Shown: positions 10,890 through 22,435 of the stretch, one piece after another
Numbering within the stretch: position 1 is the stretch's first letter
Layout of the letters: each line of letters starts with the position of its first letter
NCBI GenBank assembly: GCA_011037195.1
Contig: JAAEAF010014926.1
Span: 54,989 to 118,988, forward strand
DNA length: 64,000 nt
Direction of reading: 5' to 3'
Origin: Triatoma infestans
Taxonomy: Eukaryota; Arthropoda; Insecta; Hemiptera; Reduviidae
Translations under genes and position numbers: made by a program
Notes under the pieces: model-generated
Told to the model about the DNA's origin: nothing
The model's database searches: none
The model's input: the letters and a program-made list of their open reading frames with translations, nothing else

Positions 10890-11270
10890 TATAATTCTGA
10901 CTGTCGAATTTTCTTCGGGTACGGAATACCCGCTTCATCTGAATGGCAGGGCAAAGTCCCGGCCTTGTCAGGAGGGTGTTGCAAAACCGTAGGCTTTGGA
11001 CAGGCTTGCCTGCCCAAGGTCGGACCAGTGACCATTCTAGGCCTTTAAGTAGGAGACTTGTTCTCTCTACATAATGGTACCACGGGATCGTGAGTCAGCC
11101 CGGCAGAGCTTGCTCTGCACTCACGAGTGAAGAATGGTTTCGTGGGAGTCGAGGATTCGTAATGATGATTAGATTTTCCAATGTTTCTTTTTGGTGAGCG
11201 GGGGTTGGTTGGTTTGCCCTCGTGGAATAGTTCCGCCATCTCCCAATCCCTCACAAGCTACATGTCGAAC
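10890..11270. other. GC-richer island of unknown origin
   Basis: This 380-bp stretch is clearly richer in G and C than its neighbours (for example GGCAGGGCAAAGTCCCGGCC). It has a 69-codon minus-strand frame (11045-11254) rich in Pro, Arg and Ser. I do not recognise the peptide. A decayed retroelement 5' region is possible but not shown. Confidence 0.35.
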
Positions 11271-11960
11271 TTTCTTCAACTTTTAATAGTTACTACACGT
11301 TTATTGGTTTAATTTATATGAAGGTATTCGGGGAGTATACAGTTGCGTACCTGACAGCATCTTCTGTCACAACTCCCATACAAAGGGAGTTTGAAACGGC
11401 ATTTTCGTATGAGCCATATCAGTCGAATGTCTAAATACAGTCCTAGCTGGGGGGGGGGATTTCTAAAGTAAAATGTTAAAAAAACTAAAAGATTAAATAT
11501 CTACATTAAAATAAATATGTAATATTAAAACATTAGATCTTCCAATGAGTAATTAGTATACCAAGTTGAAAGAATCCTATTTGTGTCGTTAACAAAAACT
11601 AAAAATATTAATAATAATAATAATATTCTTTATTTTACGTCCCATACATATTTACAATAAATTAGAGTGCCAGAAAAGGATCTATAATTCTAACTGAGAT
11701 TCAAAATAAAAGAGTAAGCAGGGCTATTCCAATATTAGGAAAAGGACGAACAAAAAACTTAATACAAAAATAAGATTAAAGGAGAATTTTAGATAAAAAC
11801 TTAGCTACTTATGATATACTTAATTCTTTTATGTTTCTTTTATGTGGATGTAACGAATATTTACATTATACACACCTAGATTTTTAATTAAACTATTGTT
11901 ACTTATTTCTGAATTTAAGAAAAATCTTTCTGTCGCTTGTTTTATGGTAAACCTTGGTTT
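11271..11960. other. AT-rich flank of the LINE fragment
   Basis: Nothing coding recognised. A G run lies at 11450-11458 and an (ATA)n-like run near 11610-11630. The part next to 11960 may be LINE 3' untranslated sequence. Confidence 0.35.
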
Positions 11961-12735
11961 ATGGTTAGCTTGGTTTATGGTTTTATGGTTCGCTTAATGT
12001 ATGGTAAACCAGTCTGTTCGTGGAGGGAACTAATCGGTGTGTACCTAGCAGAATCTCTAGCGAATCTCAGAAACTTATTTTGGATTCTATGAAGTTTTAG
12101 CATATTGGTTGGACATGTAAAATTCCACGCTGCAGCTGCATAAGTTAAGACAGGTCTCACCACTACTATGTATAATAAGATTTTATTATTTGTACTCAGC
12201 GTGGAATGTCTATTTAAAAGTGGGGAAAAGTGAGACTATTAATTCTTTACATTTGTTACAAATGGTATTCACATGCTGAGTAAATGTTAAAGATCTGACC
12301 ATCAACAAACCGAGATACTTTACTTTTGTGGACCAGTCTATATAGTGATCATCAATTTTCAATTTATGTTATAATATCGGCCTCCTTTTGCTGAATAAAA
12401 TACTTTGAGTTTTATCTGTTTGAGTTTTGTCTATTTATTACTGTGTCTACCCACCACGATAAAGCGAAAATAGCAGTATCATCAGCAAATAACGAAAGGC
12501 TAATGTCCTCTTTTAGCGGAATATCGTTTACAAAAATCGCAATGTCGGAGTAATTACTGAGCCCTGAGGGACGCCAGCAGAGAGGTATCTACGCTGAGAA
12601 CTATAGTTACCTATTTGCACTTTGAATGATCTATTATGTAGATAAGAATATATTAATTTTATTAAAAAACTGGAAAACCGTAAATCTATTAGCCTATAAA
12701 TCAGGCCGTTATGCGATACTGATGGGCACCGTTTA
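11960..12735 (-). pseudogene. Jockey-like LINE reverse transcriptase fragment
   Basis: Read on the minus strand the domains are in order. HNGLIYRLIDLRFSSFLIKL and YLHNRSFKVQIG sit in the RT core. LSAGVPQGSVITP is the QG motif before the active site. LSLFADDTAIFALSWW carries the YADD-type catalytic Asp pair (FADD at about 12476-12489). MVRPVLTYAAAAWNFTCPTN and KLHRIQNKFLRFARDSARYT belong to the thumb and late RT region. Frame changes separate VPQGS from FADD (near 12540) and FADD from the thumb, so it is non-functional. This style (VRPVLTYAAxxW, IQNKFLR) is typical of Jockey-group LINEs. Its upstream edge near 12735 joins a different LINE; see the adjacent entry. Confidence 0.85.
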
Positions 12736-13390
12736 AATAGTGGGAATAAGTTGTTGTTCACATCTTGGTTGCACAGCATACATACTTCTTTCTCTAAGCT
12801 CCTCCTTAAGCGTAGAGCAAAACTTCGATCCATTTTTTCCAGGCTTGCTATAACCTGTTCAACCGCCACCAAACTGCTCCCTCTCGATTTCCCTAGCCCT
12901 TCTCGATCTACCTCTCGGCCTCCGACCCAACGACTAGCTTTCAAAAATTGTTTAAGTTTCTTGTTTGCGTCCATTCCGCATACATGACCAAGCAACCTAG
13001 CTACTTCTTTTCTAATCTTCTTTCAATATCTGGAATGCAGAGTGGTTCCTTTCTGATGGTTTCATTCCTTGTCTTTCCTGGTTCATTCTCTATTATTCGT
13101 CGAACAAACATTCTGCCAGTTTCTTTCTTGCCTACTATTATACATTATTGGCTTTGCAAATCCTATTCAAAATTTCTGGTTCGTTCTTCCATCTCTAAGC
13201 ATATATAAGCATGCCTAAATATTCAAACTGCCAGACTGATCCCAATTCTATTTCTTTACACTCAAATGGAAATGTCATCTTCATTCCTTACCACTTGCAT
13301 GATCTTGCATTTCTTTGTAATTATCTCCAGCGTATATACTTGTGTTCTTAAAGCCATCTTAAAATATGAATTGCCTTTTAAATTAAAAAG
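12735..13390 (-). pseudogene. RTE-like LINE C-terminal fragment, fused to the Jockey fragment
   Basis: Minus-strand frames give, in order, ITKKCKIMQVVRNEDDISI, ECKEIELGSVWQFEYLGMLI, then degraded sequence, then LGHVCGMDANKKLKQFLKAS and RWVGGREVDREG. KxKxMxVxRN, FxYLG and LGHVxxM are successive landmarks of the region after the catalytic site in RTE-like and related LINEs. The region between FxYLG and LGHV is shortened and has stops. After a short linker (SLEKEVCMLCNQDVNNNLFP) the frame runs straight into the Jockey-type RT core at about 12735, so two unrelated LINEs are joined. A second copy with the same join is at 18630-19385. Confidence 0.75.
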
Positions 13391-14230
13391 TTTAAGTAGG
13401 CTGTAACGCGGAGAAAAACTGGTAAATAATTGAATAACTTCAATTATATTCATTGTCATACTTAATGTATTTAATTTATACATCTTATATTTCAAATGAA
13501 TATGGCTAATATATTGCTGCTACAGCCACGGACTTATTTATGGATTTTACAATCACAAAGTTTAGCTTTCTAGTATTATGGATGATGGGACAATACCGAG
13601 TAATCCATTATTGGTTAGCCTGCACCATACTGTTTTGTTAAACGCTAAACTACAGGAACTAAAGTTTTCACCGGAGTATTAAAGTATTAAAACTTCATTA
13701 ATTCAGGATAAAGCATGCTAAGTGAATATATAGAATAGTAGGAAGTAAAGGTTTTATACTACGTAGAACTACCAGCCTATTTCAAGCCTATTTGAATAAA
13801 AAAGAAAAAAAAATACAACATAAATAAACAAAAGAATAATATTGAATTATTCGAAATACAGAATAGTTGAGAAAATTAAATTAATAATTAATTTGAAATT
13901 TACAAATCATCAATTGTTTTTACCTCTCTCTCTCTCTCTCTCTATCACGTTTCTCGCTCCTCACTCTCTGAGTAAACTTAATCAATTAACAGGTTACTAA
14001 GATCAGCAAAATCAACAAATCGTTCAATTAACAATCACTATAAGAAAGATTTGTTAGCCAAAACTATAGCTGAAATCATCAAAATAGTTATTAATTTACA
14101 AACAGTTTCTAGTTTTATATAAATTTATTATTGTTCACTGTTGATATTAATATTAAAAAAAAAAAAACAAAAAAAAAAAAACTATTTTAAATATGAATAT
14201 AAATCTCTCCTAAACTGAAATATTTTTTAC
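13391..14230. other. AT-rich DNA, simple repeats
   Basis: No gene seen. (TC)n at about 13924-13943 and poly-A at 14155-14180. Confidence 0.5.
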
Positions 14231-14287
14231 TTCCTCTTACTTATCGTAAGTGATTTTTCAACGGATACATATATTTTGAGTCCTCAT
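14231..14287 (+). repeat. F2 head fragment
   Basis: It contains the terminal palindrome CTCTTACTTATCGTAAG and then CAACGGATACATATATTTTG, matching the first 55 bases of the F2 head. It ends where the Glu-type SINE begins. Confidence 0.5.
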
Positions 14288-14470
14288 GCGTTGGTCTAGT
14301 GGTTAGCGCACTCGCCTTTCATGCGAGAATTCAGGGTTCGATTCCCGTGAAGTCGGTGTTGACCCAGCATCGTGATAAAAAGTAGGAAGCTACAGTAGTA
14401 GCGCCCTAGGTAGCGAAGGCGGGAATTACACGACTTTACCACACGCCCGCCCCATTCAAATCGCCGTCTG
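14287..14470 (+). repeat. SINE with tRNA-Glu-like head
   Basis: The head has GTTGGTCTAGTGGTTAGCGC (A box), an anticodon stem CTCGC/GCGAG around the loop CTTTCAT (TTC at the anticodon position, Glu) and GGGTTCGATTCCC (B box). The acceptor stem does not pair and about 100 bp of unrelated body follows, ending in a GC-rich part (ACACGCCCGCCCC). It is read as a SINE and not a tRNA gene. It abuts the F2 head fragment at 14231-14287. Confidence 0.65.
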
Positions 14471-14529
14471 GCAAGTTTTAGCCTTTCATGGGCTGTTGCG
14501 CCATAGGGTTTGTAATATGTTTTGAAGTT

Positions 14530-15259
14530 CTCAGAGTACGAAAAATAAGTTTTTGCTTATAGAGCGTTAAATTTACTATAGGCAGAATGAAATTAAATTT
14601 TAAATAGATTCAATACTATTTTGCCTACAACAGGGAAAACTGCTGGCAAAATAAATGGTTATCAAGTATTAATGTCCAAAATATGGGGGGGCAAGACATA
14701 TGGAGAAATCTATCCGAACCTTTATACAAGGTGTATGCAATCTAGTTGATATATTTAAATAACTGGTAAATGATAGATCATACGAATGTTGGTTTGTATT
14801 AAAACTAAAATGAATGTTTTTTGTTTAAAAAAATCTTATTGAATCAGTATTTTTTTTTTTGAGGAAAAAACATCTGCAGTTTTTTTTATTTTTATTTTTG
14901 GTTATAAACATGTAAATTCAAACGATCATTTCTATACATGGTAAAGTTAAAAAGAGAATAATAGAGATAGAAATATACGTAGGTTTTGTAGAGAAATGGG
15001 TATGTGTTCTCGAGGTGTGTAAGCGAGAAGAAGAGTAGAATTGGGTTTTCAGGAGCACGCTACTACTATCAAGCTCCCCAGGTCGGTTCGAACAAAAGTG
15101 TAGTCTCTCTCACACACACACACACCCACACAACCGGGCCCACATTGCTGGCGGCAGATGGGTCAGAGACGGTGCGTGTGAGCGTCTAAATTAATGACGT
15201 ACAGGACAAAAGAGGGGACATTCTGTACGCACAAAATTCTGTCCACTGTGTGTGTGTGT

Positions 15260-15306
<47 letters not shown>

Positions 15307-15954
15307 GAGGTGCGAGTGCCACATGCAAAATACTACATTGAGAGTGATATTCCAATGGTTTTTAAAAGCAAACTCTACACGAACATACAACTTTCCTGGA
15401 CTTTGTTCTTCACACACCCTATTTTACAGCTCTCACACAAATATATATATATATATATTTATTACATAGACACACAAACACATACATTCACATACATACA
15501 TTCATACAAACCGACGCTTCACTAATCTACAAACAAAAAAAAAAAATTATTATTTATCTTGAAAATTTTCAAGGAGACAATGTTTAAAAAGTTTTATATT
15601 TATTACAAAGTCAAGTGAAAGAGAGAGGATTTGAAATTAAAAATAAAAAAAAAGTACATTTATAAACATTCAACACTTTACATCAGCCACAATCAAAACT
15701 AAAAACAACAGAATTTGTGATACAACAAGGTTATGGAGAACTCTTTTAAAGGAAAATATTTATCCCTTAATTTCTTAATATATATTGTCAATTGGAATAT
15801 AGGAAATAAGTAAACTTTTAAGGAAATAATATTAGTATCAAAAACTAAAGAGAAGTACAAAATGATTATATAAAATAAATAACAAATAATCTTCAAATTA
15901 CATAATTTTCTAAAAATTGATAATTTCCTTCCGGAATATCGCACTTATTACTTT
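14530..15954. other. AT-rich DNA with long GT microsatellite
   Basis: No gene. (CA)n at about 15112-15125, a long (GT)n tract at 15246-15303, (TA)n at about 15440-15458. Cys-Val and His-Thr repeat peptides here come only from the microsatellites. Confidence 0.6.
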
Positions 15955-16226
15955 CACTTCCTCTATTCTAGTAAGAGGAATTATTTTCATCATATAAAAT
16001 TGTCGAAATAGAGTTTTCACCGGAAATTGAGTTTTAGAGTCATCATGTTTCGAAAAATAATTGTTTTTAGTGGATGGTCTATAATGTGCGTGAATGTGTT
16101 TTAACAAAATATCTCAAAAAAGAAAGAAAAACGAACTTAAATTTGATATTCCGTTTCGTTACTACCATCGCTTCTAGCAAGAAAGAGGGTTTCGGGCAAA
16201 ATCCATCAACTGGAAATGCGACATAC
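15955..16226 (+). repeat. F2 repeat head, interrupted by LTR B
   Basis: It opens at the palindrome CTCTATTCTAGTAAGAG and carries GTTTTCACCGGAAATTGAG, GATATTCCGTTTCGTTACTA and CAAAATCCATCAACTGGAAA. It breaks off at GCGAC where the family B LTR begins, and resumes after it (TACTAAATGTT). Confidence 0.7.
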
Positions 16227-16531
16227 TGTAACAGCAAGAGAAGCTCCGCAACCAAACAGAGCAAGAGAAGCTCAACCACTCCTCGGACTGGAATGGGAGA
16301 AGCTGTACAGATATAGCGACGGACAGTCCATAAAAGCACAGTTGAATTGTGTTCAATACATCCTATCGCCATGTGTCATTTTCATACCACTCTACCTTAA
16401 ACATTTCTCGACTGTAAAGTCCAGGCAGTCTGTGTCTCTTAATTAATATATAAGTTAACCAGTGTTATCCAAGTCTTCTTCTTATATCATCAACCAGACC
16501 TAAATTCTCTCCACCTAACACATCCATTATA
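16227..16531 (+). mobile_element. Solo LTR, family B (copy 2), nested in F2
   Basis: It starts TGTAACAGCAAGAGAAGC and ends ACACATCCATTATA. It contains the shared CTCGGACTGGAATGGGAGAAG, a TATA-like segment, and GTAAAGTCCAGGCAGTCTGT. ATAC (16223-16226) and TTAC (16532-16535) flank it, a 3-of-4 target duplication. The F2 text reads through once it is removed (compare 58610-58635), which fixes the boundaries. Confidence 0.75.
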
Positions 16532-16544
16532 TTACTAAATGTTA

Positions 16545-16667
16545 CTCCTATAGTAAGAGGAAGAATTGGAATCGTGTCAAATTTTCGATATCGATTTTTC
16601 AACGAAAATATACGTTTTGAGGTCCCTGTGTCCAAAAAAGTGGTATTCAGGAAGTGGTCTGTATGTG

Positions 16668-16700
<33 letters not shown>

Positions 16701-17560
16701 ATGTGTATGTGAACAGTATAGCTGAAAAACGTAAAACCGTAGAAAGATGAAACTTGGTATTCCGTTTAGAATCACCATGCGATCTGACAGTATGCTATCT
16801 GTCAAAATGCCTCAACCGGAAGTACCACTTTACAATCTGCTCTTTTTTTTAATTTTTTTGCGATCTTCTCAAAAATGGCTCCGACGATTTCCTTCAAACT
16901 TGATATGCCAACTACAAAGCAAAGAGCTATGCCATTTATTTGAAACATTTCTCCGGGAAAATTCATTTAAGGGCAATTTTGGGAGAGGGATGAGGTTAGA
17001 TTTTCATCTAAAGTGCTATTTCAGTTTATTAGACAATGCTATCATCTAAGTATTGTTAATTAGAATGAAATATCTTGTTGAAATTCCGAGTTTGAAAAGA
17101 ATCGGATGACCGGAATGCGTTTTACTTTATCAGTTTACTAAATGATTTTCTTCACTTTTTCGCGATTTTCTCAAAAAAAGCTCAGACGATTTTCTTGAAA
17201 CTTCATATATAAACTATACATACAATGATCTACAACTTTTATTTCAAACATTTCTTTGGGAAAATTCATTTAAGGGCACTTTTAGGGGTTGGGGTGTGTG
17301 ATTATGTTTTTCTCTAAAGAGCTATCATAGTTCTATTATACAATTCTATCATCCAAACCAAATTAATTAGAAATAAATAGATGACCAAAATTCCGAGTTT
17401 CATAAAAATTAGTAAACCGGAAGTGGCGCTTTTACTGAACAGTTTTTTTTTTATTTTTCGACGAATTTCATTAAATTTGGTACACAAACTATAAAATCTG
17501 TCAATTATATTTTGAGAACTGGAGTAAGAGAAAGTTGTGTGCGTGTTTTACACCCAATTT
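16545..17560 (+). repeat. F2 repeat, near full length
   Basis: Reference copy. The head starts at the short palindrome TCCTATAGTAAGAGGAAG, then CGTGTCAAATTTTCGATATC, a (TA)n(GT)n microsatellite at about 16668-16710 and GGTATTCCGTTTAGAATCAC. Two related monomers of about 330 bp follow (16845-17160 and 17160-17450). Each has GATTTTCTCAAAAA, a CTC[CA]GACGATTTTCTT-type string, TTTATTTGAAACATTTCT and TTCATTTAAGGGCA. The tail (17455-17560) has AAATTTGGTACACAAACTAT and GGAGTAAGAGAAAGTTGTG. Stops occur in every frame. Type of element unknown. Confidence 0.8.
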
Positions 17561-18000
17561 TTTTTTTTTTTTGAAACGGCTCGAACCTATCATTTCCTTT
17601 TCTATCATTTTTATTTGAAATTTTTTCTAGGGAAAATTGATTTTTTTGGAGGTGTCTGGGGGAACAGTAGCGTTAAGATATTCCTCTAAAATACGCAGTA
17701 TAATATATAGTATTACCATCTATGTATATAATATGAACATATATTAGAAGCATTTTTACAACTCCAAATTAGAGAGAATTGATATTTTGAGTGTCTTGGA
17801 TTTTCTCGGTAATGACTTTAACGATTTCCTTTAAACTTGGACCACTAATTACATACAGATGAATAAATCTATCACTTTTATTTGTAATTTTTTTTTTTTG
17901 TTTGAAAGAAATTGTATTTAGCTGGTTCTGAGGAAACTGAGACGTTAAAATGGAAATGTGTTTGTTCATTATTGACGCTCTGTTCCTTGTAATCATTCTT
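17561..18000 (+). repeat. F2-related monomers, divergent subfamily
   Basis: Same phrase order as F2 (GAAACGGCTCGAACCTATCA, TTTATTTGAAATTTTTTCTA, GGGAAAATTGATTTTTTTGG, ACTTTAACGATTTCCTTTAA) but diverged. It shares its end (GACGCTCTGTTCC...ATCATTC) with 51912-51950, which marks a subfamily. Confidence 0.55.
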
Positions 18001-18087
18001 TACCTGCCTCGGTTGGTAGACTGGCACTTACTTGTCTCCCCAACCCTGTGTAAATGAACAAGATTTGAAATTTAAAGAAAATTTGTC

Positions 18088-18328
18088 GTTTTTTTTTTCT
18101 TTAATTTAAGGCGCGTCAAGATCTATGGACTTATTGGAGCCTAAAGCCTTCTGAGTGCATTGCCGGCCTCTGGGCAGTGTTCCTTCCTCTACAGACAAAC
18201 ATTATTTATCACTGAACAGTGACCTACGGATTCTCTTAGGAAGAAAAAAACTAAGCGGTAGGACTTGACTCGAACCCGGTATCTCCGCATGATAATCCAA
18301 CACGCTACCACTGAGCTAATCCCTTCTG
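18088..18328 (-). repeat. SINE-1, near full length
   Basis: Minus strand: an A box read from the complement of CCACTGAGCTAATCC (18310-18324) and a B box from the complement of GACTCGAACCCGG (18268-18280), then the SINE-1 body. It ends in TTAAATTAAA plus the A tail (T run at 18091-18100). The tRNA-like head is better preserved than in most copies. Confidence 0.85.
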
Positions 18329-18629
18329 TGTCAAGACTCCATTAAGTTCCTCCCTTTTGTCATTGTTGAATAGTACAGCACGAGTGATATGACAAGTTAG
18401 AACTCCTGCTTGTTCTAATAGTGGTTAGGCAAGGTAAACCTTTCAAGATTTTGGTTTATGTGAGGTTTGATGTAATGTTGGAGACTGACTGTGGAGGCTA
18501 ACCTCTTCATGGTAGAACATGAAACTGACCCCTCAGCTTATATTAACTTTCTCTTACCGCTAGAGAATTCAGCTTCTAGATGAACATTGGCTGTCACGGT
18601 TGTTACCTATTTGTCAATATATTGCAGCG

Positions 18630-19385
18630 GTCGTGACCTATTTGCACGTTGAAGGATCTATTATGTAGATAAGAATATATTAATTTTATTAAGAAAACTG
18701 GAAAAAAGTAAACTATTAGCCTGTAAAACAGGCCGTTATGCCATACTGATGGGCACCGTTTAAATAGTGGGAATAAGTTGTCGTTCACATCTTAGTTGGA
18801 CAGCATACATACTTCTTTCTCTAAGCTCCTACTAAAGCCGCTAAGCGTAGAGCAAAACTTTGATCCATTTTCTCCAGGCTTGCGATAACCTGTTCAACCG
18901 CCACCAAATCGCTCCCTTCGATTTCTTTAGCCCTTCTCGATCTACCTCTGGGCCTCCGATCCAACGTCTAGCTTCTAAAAATTGTTTAAGTTTCTTGTTT
19001 GCGCCCATTGCGCATACATGACCAAGCACCTAGCCACTTTTTTTTTAATCTTCTTTTAATATGTGGAATGCAGAGTGGTTCCTTTCTGATGGTTTCATTC
19101 CTTGTCTTTCCTGGTTCATTCCCTATTATTCGCCGAATAAACTTTTCGCCAGTTTCTTTCTTGCCTACTATTACACATTATTGGCTTTGCGAATCCTTTC
19201 AAAATTTCTGGTTCGTTCCTCCATCTCTAAGAATATATAATAAGCATGCCTAAATATTCAAACTGTTCGTCTGATCCCAATTCTATTTCTTTACACTCAA
19301 TGGAAATGTCATCTTCATTTCTTACCACTTGCATGACCTTGCATTTCTTGGTACTTATCTCCAGCGTATATACTTGTGTTGTTGA
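18630..19385 (-). pseudogene. Second copy of the chimeric Jockey/RTE-like LINE fragment
   Basis: Nearly the same sequence as 12610-13390, including the join between the two LINE types. On the minus strand an RTE-like part (KVMQVVRNEDDISI, LGHVCAMGANKKLKQFLEAR, RWIGGPEVDREGL) is followed by the linker and the Jockey-like RT core (NGLFYRLIVYFFPVFLIKLI, YLHNRSFNVQIG). It is truncated right after YLHNRSFNVQIG, while the first copy continues into the catalytic motifs. Differences of a few percent plus small indels show that the copies are old and independent. Confidence 0.75.
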
Positions 19386-19711
19386 CCGAGAACGTATGCC
19401 TAATTAAAGTGTGCTTGACAGCGTGAATGTGGCGGCTTGATGTGGTTGGTAATGAAACTACTGAGTTTTTCTGTAGCGAATTTCTGGCTATTGATACCAT
19501 GAAAAATATGATTATTGGGGACTATACTTGTTTTTATGGTTATTATATCTACAAATACTGACCACATTGTAGCGCTCTCTGTTAGCCAACAGCAAAACTT
19601 GTAACACGGTTTAAAGAGCAAAACCCTAAGTAAGAGATTCCTCTTAGTATCATATAGAAGGTAGAACTATTTTACTCAAACGGCACTTTAGAAGATAGCT
19701 TAAAGTTACAG

Positions 19712-19990
19712 CCGTGCAAAAATCCTAGAAAAATGTTTCAAATAAAAGTGATTGGCTTTTTCCTGTGTGCGTTGTTAGTGTGCACACATTTAAAGAAAAT
19801 CTCTGAAACTCTCTTTTCCAAGAAAATTGCGAAAAACTGAAGAAAAACACCTATTCTACAATGTTTCACTTGCAGCTGATGATGAACTTTGACCAAACAC
19901 TGATTGTCACCATAGTGTAGGTACCTAAACGAAATATCAAGTTTGAGCTGGCTGCGCAATACTTTTCCTTTTACAAGGAGCAAGAAAAAG
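19712..19990 (-). repeat. F2-related fragment
   Basis: Minus-strand F2 phrases: GTTTCAAATAAAAGTGATTG, GATTGTCACCATAGTGTAGG, CTAAACGAAATATCAAGTTT. The terminal palindrome is missing. Confidence 0.5.
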
Positions 19991-20199
19991 TAAATAGGAA
20001 TCCAGATAAGAATTGATGTGTATCGTTCACTTCAATCATAAAATCTTTGACCACTTTTGTCGTAAAAGATTTGCCCGCTTATAAGCTGCATCCCCATTTT
20101 CTTTTGTGCCAGTCAGTTTACACTGCTTTTATCATTTCTACTTCTTACTCCTTGTTTAATACTAGTTTATGATTTATTGCTGGTTATTCATGATTATTT

Positions 20200-20724
20200 T
20201 GTAATGTAATGGTGTGATGTGTATTTGTAGTGGCTTGAGTATGTTTTGAGGTAAAGATAGAAGTATTAAGAAATAATCAAGAAATCACTACTGTTAACAA
20301 TAAATATATTCTTTCAAAATAGTAACTACAAGTTACTTGATATTATAAACTTATTAATATATTTTGAACTACCACTGATATTTAGGGAGCGATTTTTCTA
20401 AAGTGTTCTGGCTTTGGAAGCAGAATGCTGACTTAGTTGTTTGAAAGCAGAAGTCAGACTGTATTATTTGAAAGCTGAAGGCAGACTGTATTGTTTGGAA
20501 TTCTCTCTCTAGCGGGGGAATTTTCTTTTACAAAAGAATTACCTTAACGGGTTTTTGTGCCTTTGTTTTCCTACTAGCAATGACCCCAATTTACAGTACC
20601 AGACTTTAAAATTCACTCTTTTTGAGGGTAAATTCACTGCTAAATATATTAACAAAATTGTATTTTTGTAACTATAAAATATTCTAAATTATTTTTCATG
20701 TTTCTATTACGTTCTTCCACTACA
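20200..20724 (-). mobile_element. Solo LTR, family A (copy 3)
   Basis: Read on the minus strand it starts TGTAGTGGAAGAACG (complement of 20711-20724) and ends CACCATTACATTACA (complement of 20200-20215). TTTT precedes and ATTT follows, a 3-of-4 match, so the duplication is decayed or one edge is off by a base. It shares the central motif GCGGGGGAATTTTCTTTTAC with copies 1 and 2. Confidence 0.75.
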
Positions 20725-22430
20725 ATTTGTTTATCTTTAGTCTTGTTCACCATATAATTATTCAAATATTTCTAAAGATATGTTAATTGTTTATTAATAT
20801 AGGTCAGTTTGCTAGTCTGTAAAAATATATTATCGCGCGTCTTATTATGTATCCCTTGGTTCCATTCTTCTATGTATGTACATTATAAATGTATATCTGC
20901 CAGCATGTTATTCTTTTGCTAACACTCATTCACTTAAATTTTCCTCCCCCCCCCATTTACCGCTCAATTGTAATAATAATCTAATATTTACTACTTCAAG
21001 CACTTTGGGTTTGAACTCAATAATCAATTAATTTCTTCTATTACTCAAGACAACAACTATGGACGGTCATACTGTCCTGAATAATTATAATAAGAAAAAT
21101 TGACAACTATTATTCTAAATATATAAATACTAAAATCTGTAATCTTTAAATATATAATAAAATAAAATAAATTGATATAGTGTTCTAGAGAATTCAATTA
21201 CAACAAATGTTAATCAGAAGTAAATGCTATTAAACGGGATTATTTATACAAATTCTAGGAGCAGTTGAGAAGTGTGAGATATTTCTGTGTAAACAAATTA
21301 CTGAATATCTTCAGCGAAGTAGCTGAGAAACAACAAGTAAATAGATTTCCATAATTTTAACTGAATAGAGAGAGACATAGTGATGTTACTTGCTCCCAAA
21401 CTAGTCTTAGTGGAAAATAACGCAATCAAGTTGAATAATTAATTGATTTAGATTCTAATGACTCTGATTGAGTATAAATGGCTCGTGGTTATATAATTCT
21501 ACTGTTTGATTTTTCCTAGAATTTCCGATGATACTTGTTATTGAATTAAAAAAATATTCGAAGAATAATAATCGAGGATATATGTTTTAAATAATGATTA
21601 ATTAAAATAATACAGATGAAGGAATACACTTTAATTGATGCAATAAATTACTGTTTTTACATCCCGCCACTACTGTTTGGTCAAAAACTTAAACAAACAA
21701 TTACACTGAAAAAGCCTTGTTATTTGCAAGGGCAAACTTGATTTATACCAAACCGTGGATGCGGTCTTAATACAAAGTTCTAGAGTTTTGTTATTTAAAA
21801 GCTTAATCTATCAAAATGTATTTATAAAGTGATATTTCAACATGCACCACCCCACTTGTCTTGGAAAATACGGTAGAGGCAGAAAAACTAAGTAATAAAA
21901 GAAAGTAAAAACGCATCTGACACAAATTTGGCAACTGTTAATGATATTGGTAAACTCAATTGTATTGTTAGCTCCATGTAAAAATAGGGTCATCCTATAC
22001 AACAAAATAATTAAAGGTGAATTAAGGGACAATAAAAGCGAATTGTCTTTATCACCACACATACCTGCTGAAGTGAACATAGTATTAATTAACCGGTATT
22101 GAATTTAGTGTTCACTCATTAAAATCTAGAATTGTTATTCAAAACAATTCATGCTTTTATCTACTAAATAGCTTAAATATATTTGTGATTTGAGGCGTCA
22201 GACATACCAATAGAGACAATAGGCTTTGAAAATCTAGTATCTATCACTAGATTCATGAATGCCATATATTTGACGCATTGCAAACGATCAATACAGCTGC
22301 TGGTATTTTATACTTGAAATATATTTACTGAATGTGATTTAGCAATGAGCAAAATTAAAATCTCTGTCAATCTATGAAAAGAAAATCGTTACCTACAAGA
22401 AAGAAAATCGATTCTTTGCAAACATTTTAC
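20725..22430. other. AT-rich DNA with no supported feature
   Basis: 1.7 kb without a recognisable gene or repeat. An 89-codon minus-strand frame (21811-22080) has two short hydrophobic stretches but no recognisable domain, so I do not call it. This is the longest stretch here without obvious transposon debris. Confidence 0.5.
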
Positions 22431-22435
22431 AAAAA

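Noticed and set aside
14287..14360. tRNA-Glu(UUC) gene
   Set aside because: The anticodon arm and B box are good, but the acceptor and T stems do not pair and a SINE body follows.
15163..15525. Two open frames made of Cys-Val and His-Thr repeats
   Set aside because: They are translations of the (GT)n microsatellite at 15246-15303 and have no other coding signal.
16074..16446. Overlapping frames of 76 to 97 codons on both strands
   Set aside because: They span the F2/LTR B junction and are chance frames in repeats.
21811..22080. 89-codon minus-strand gene
   Set aside because: Short, no recognisable domain, no supporting context in AT-rich DNA.
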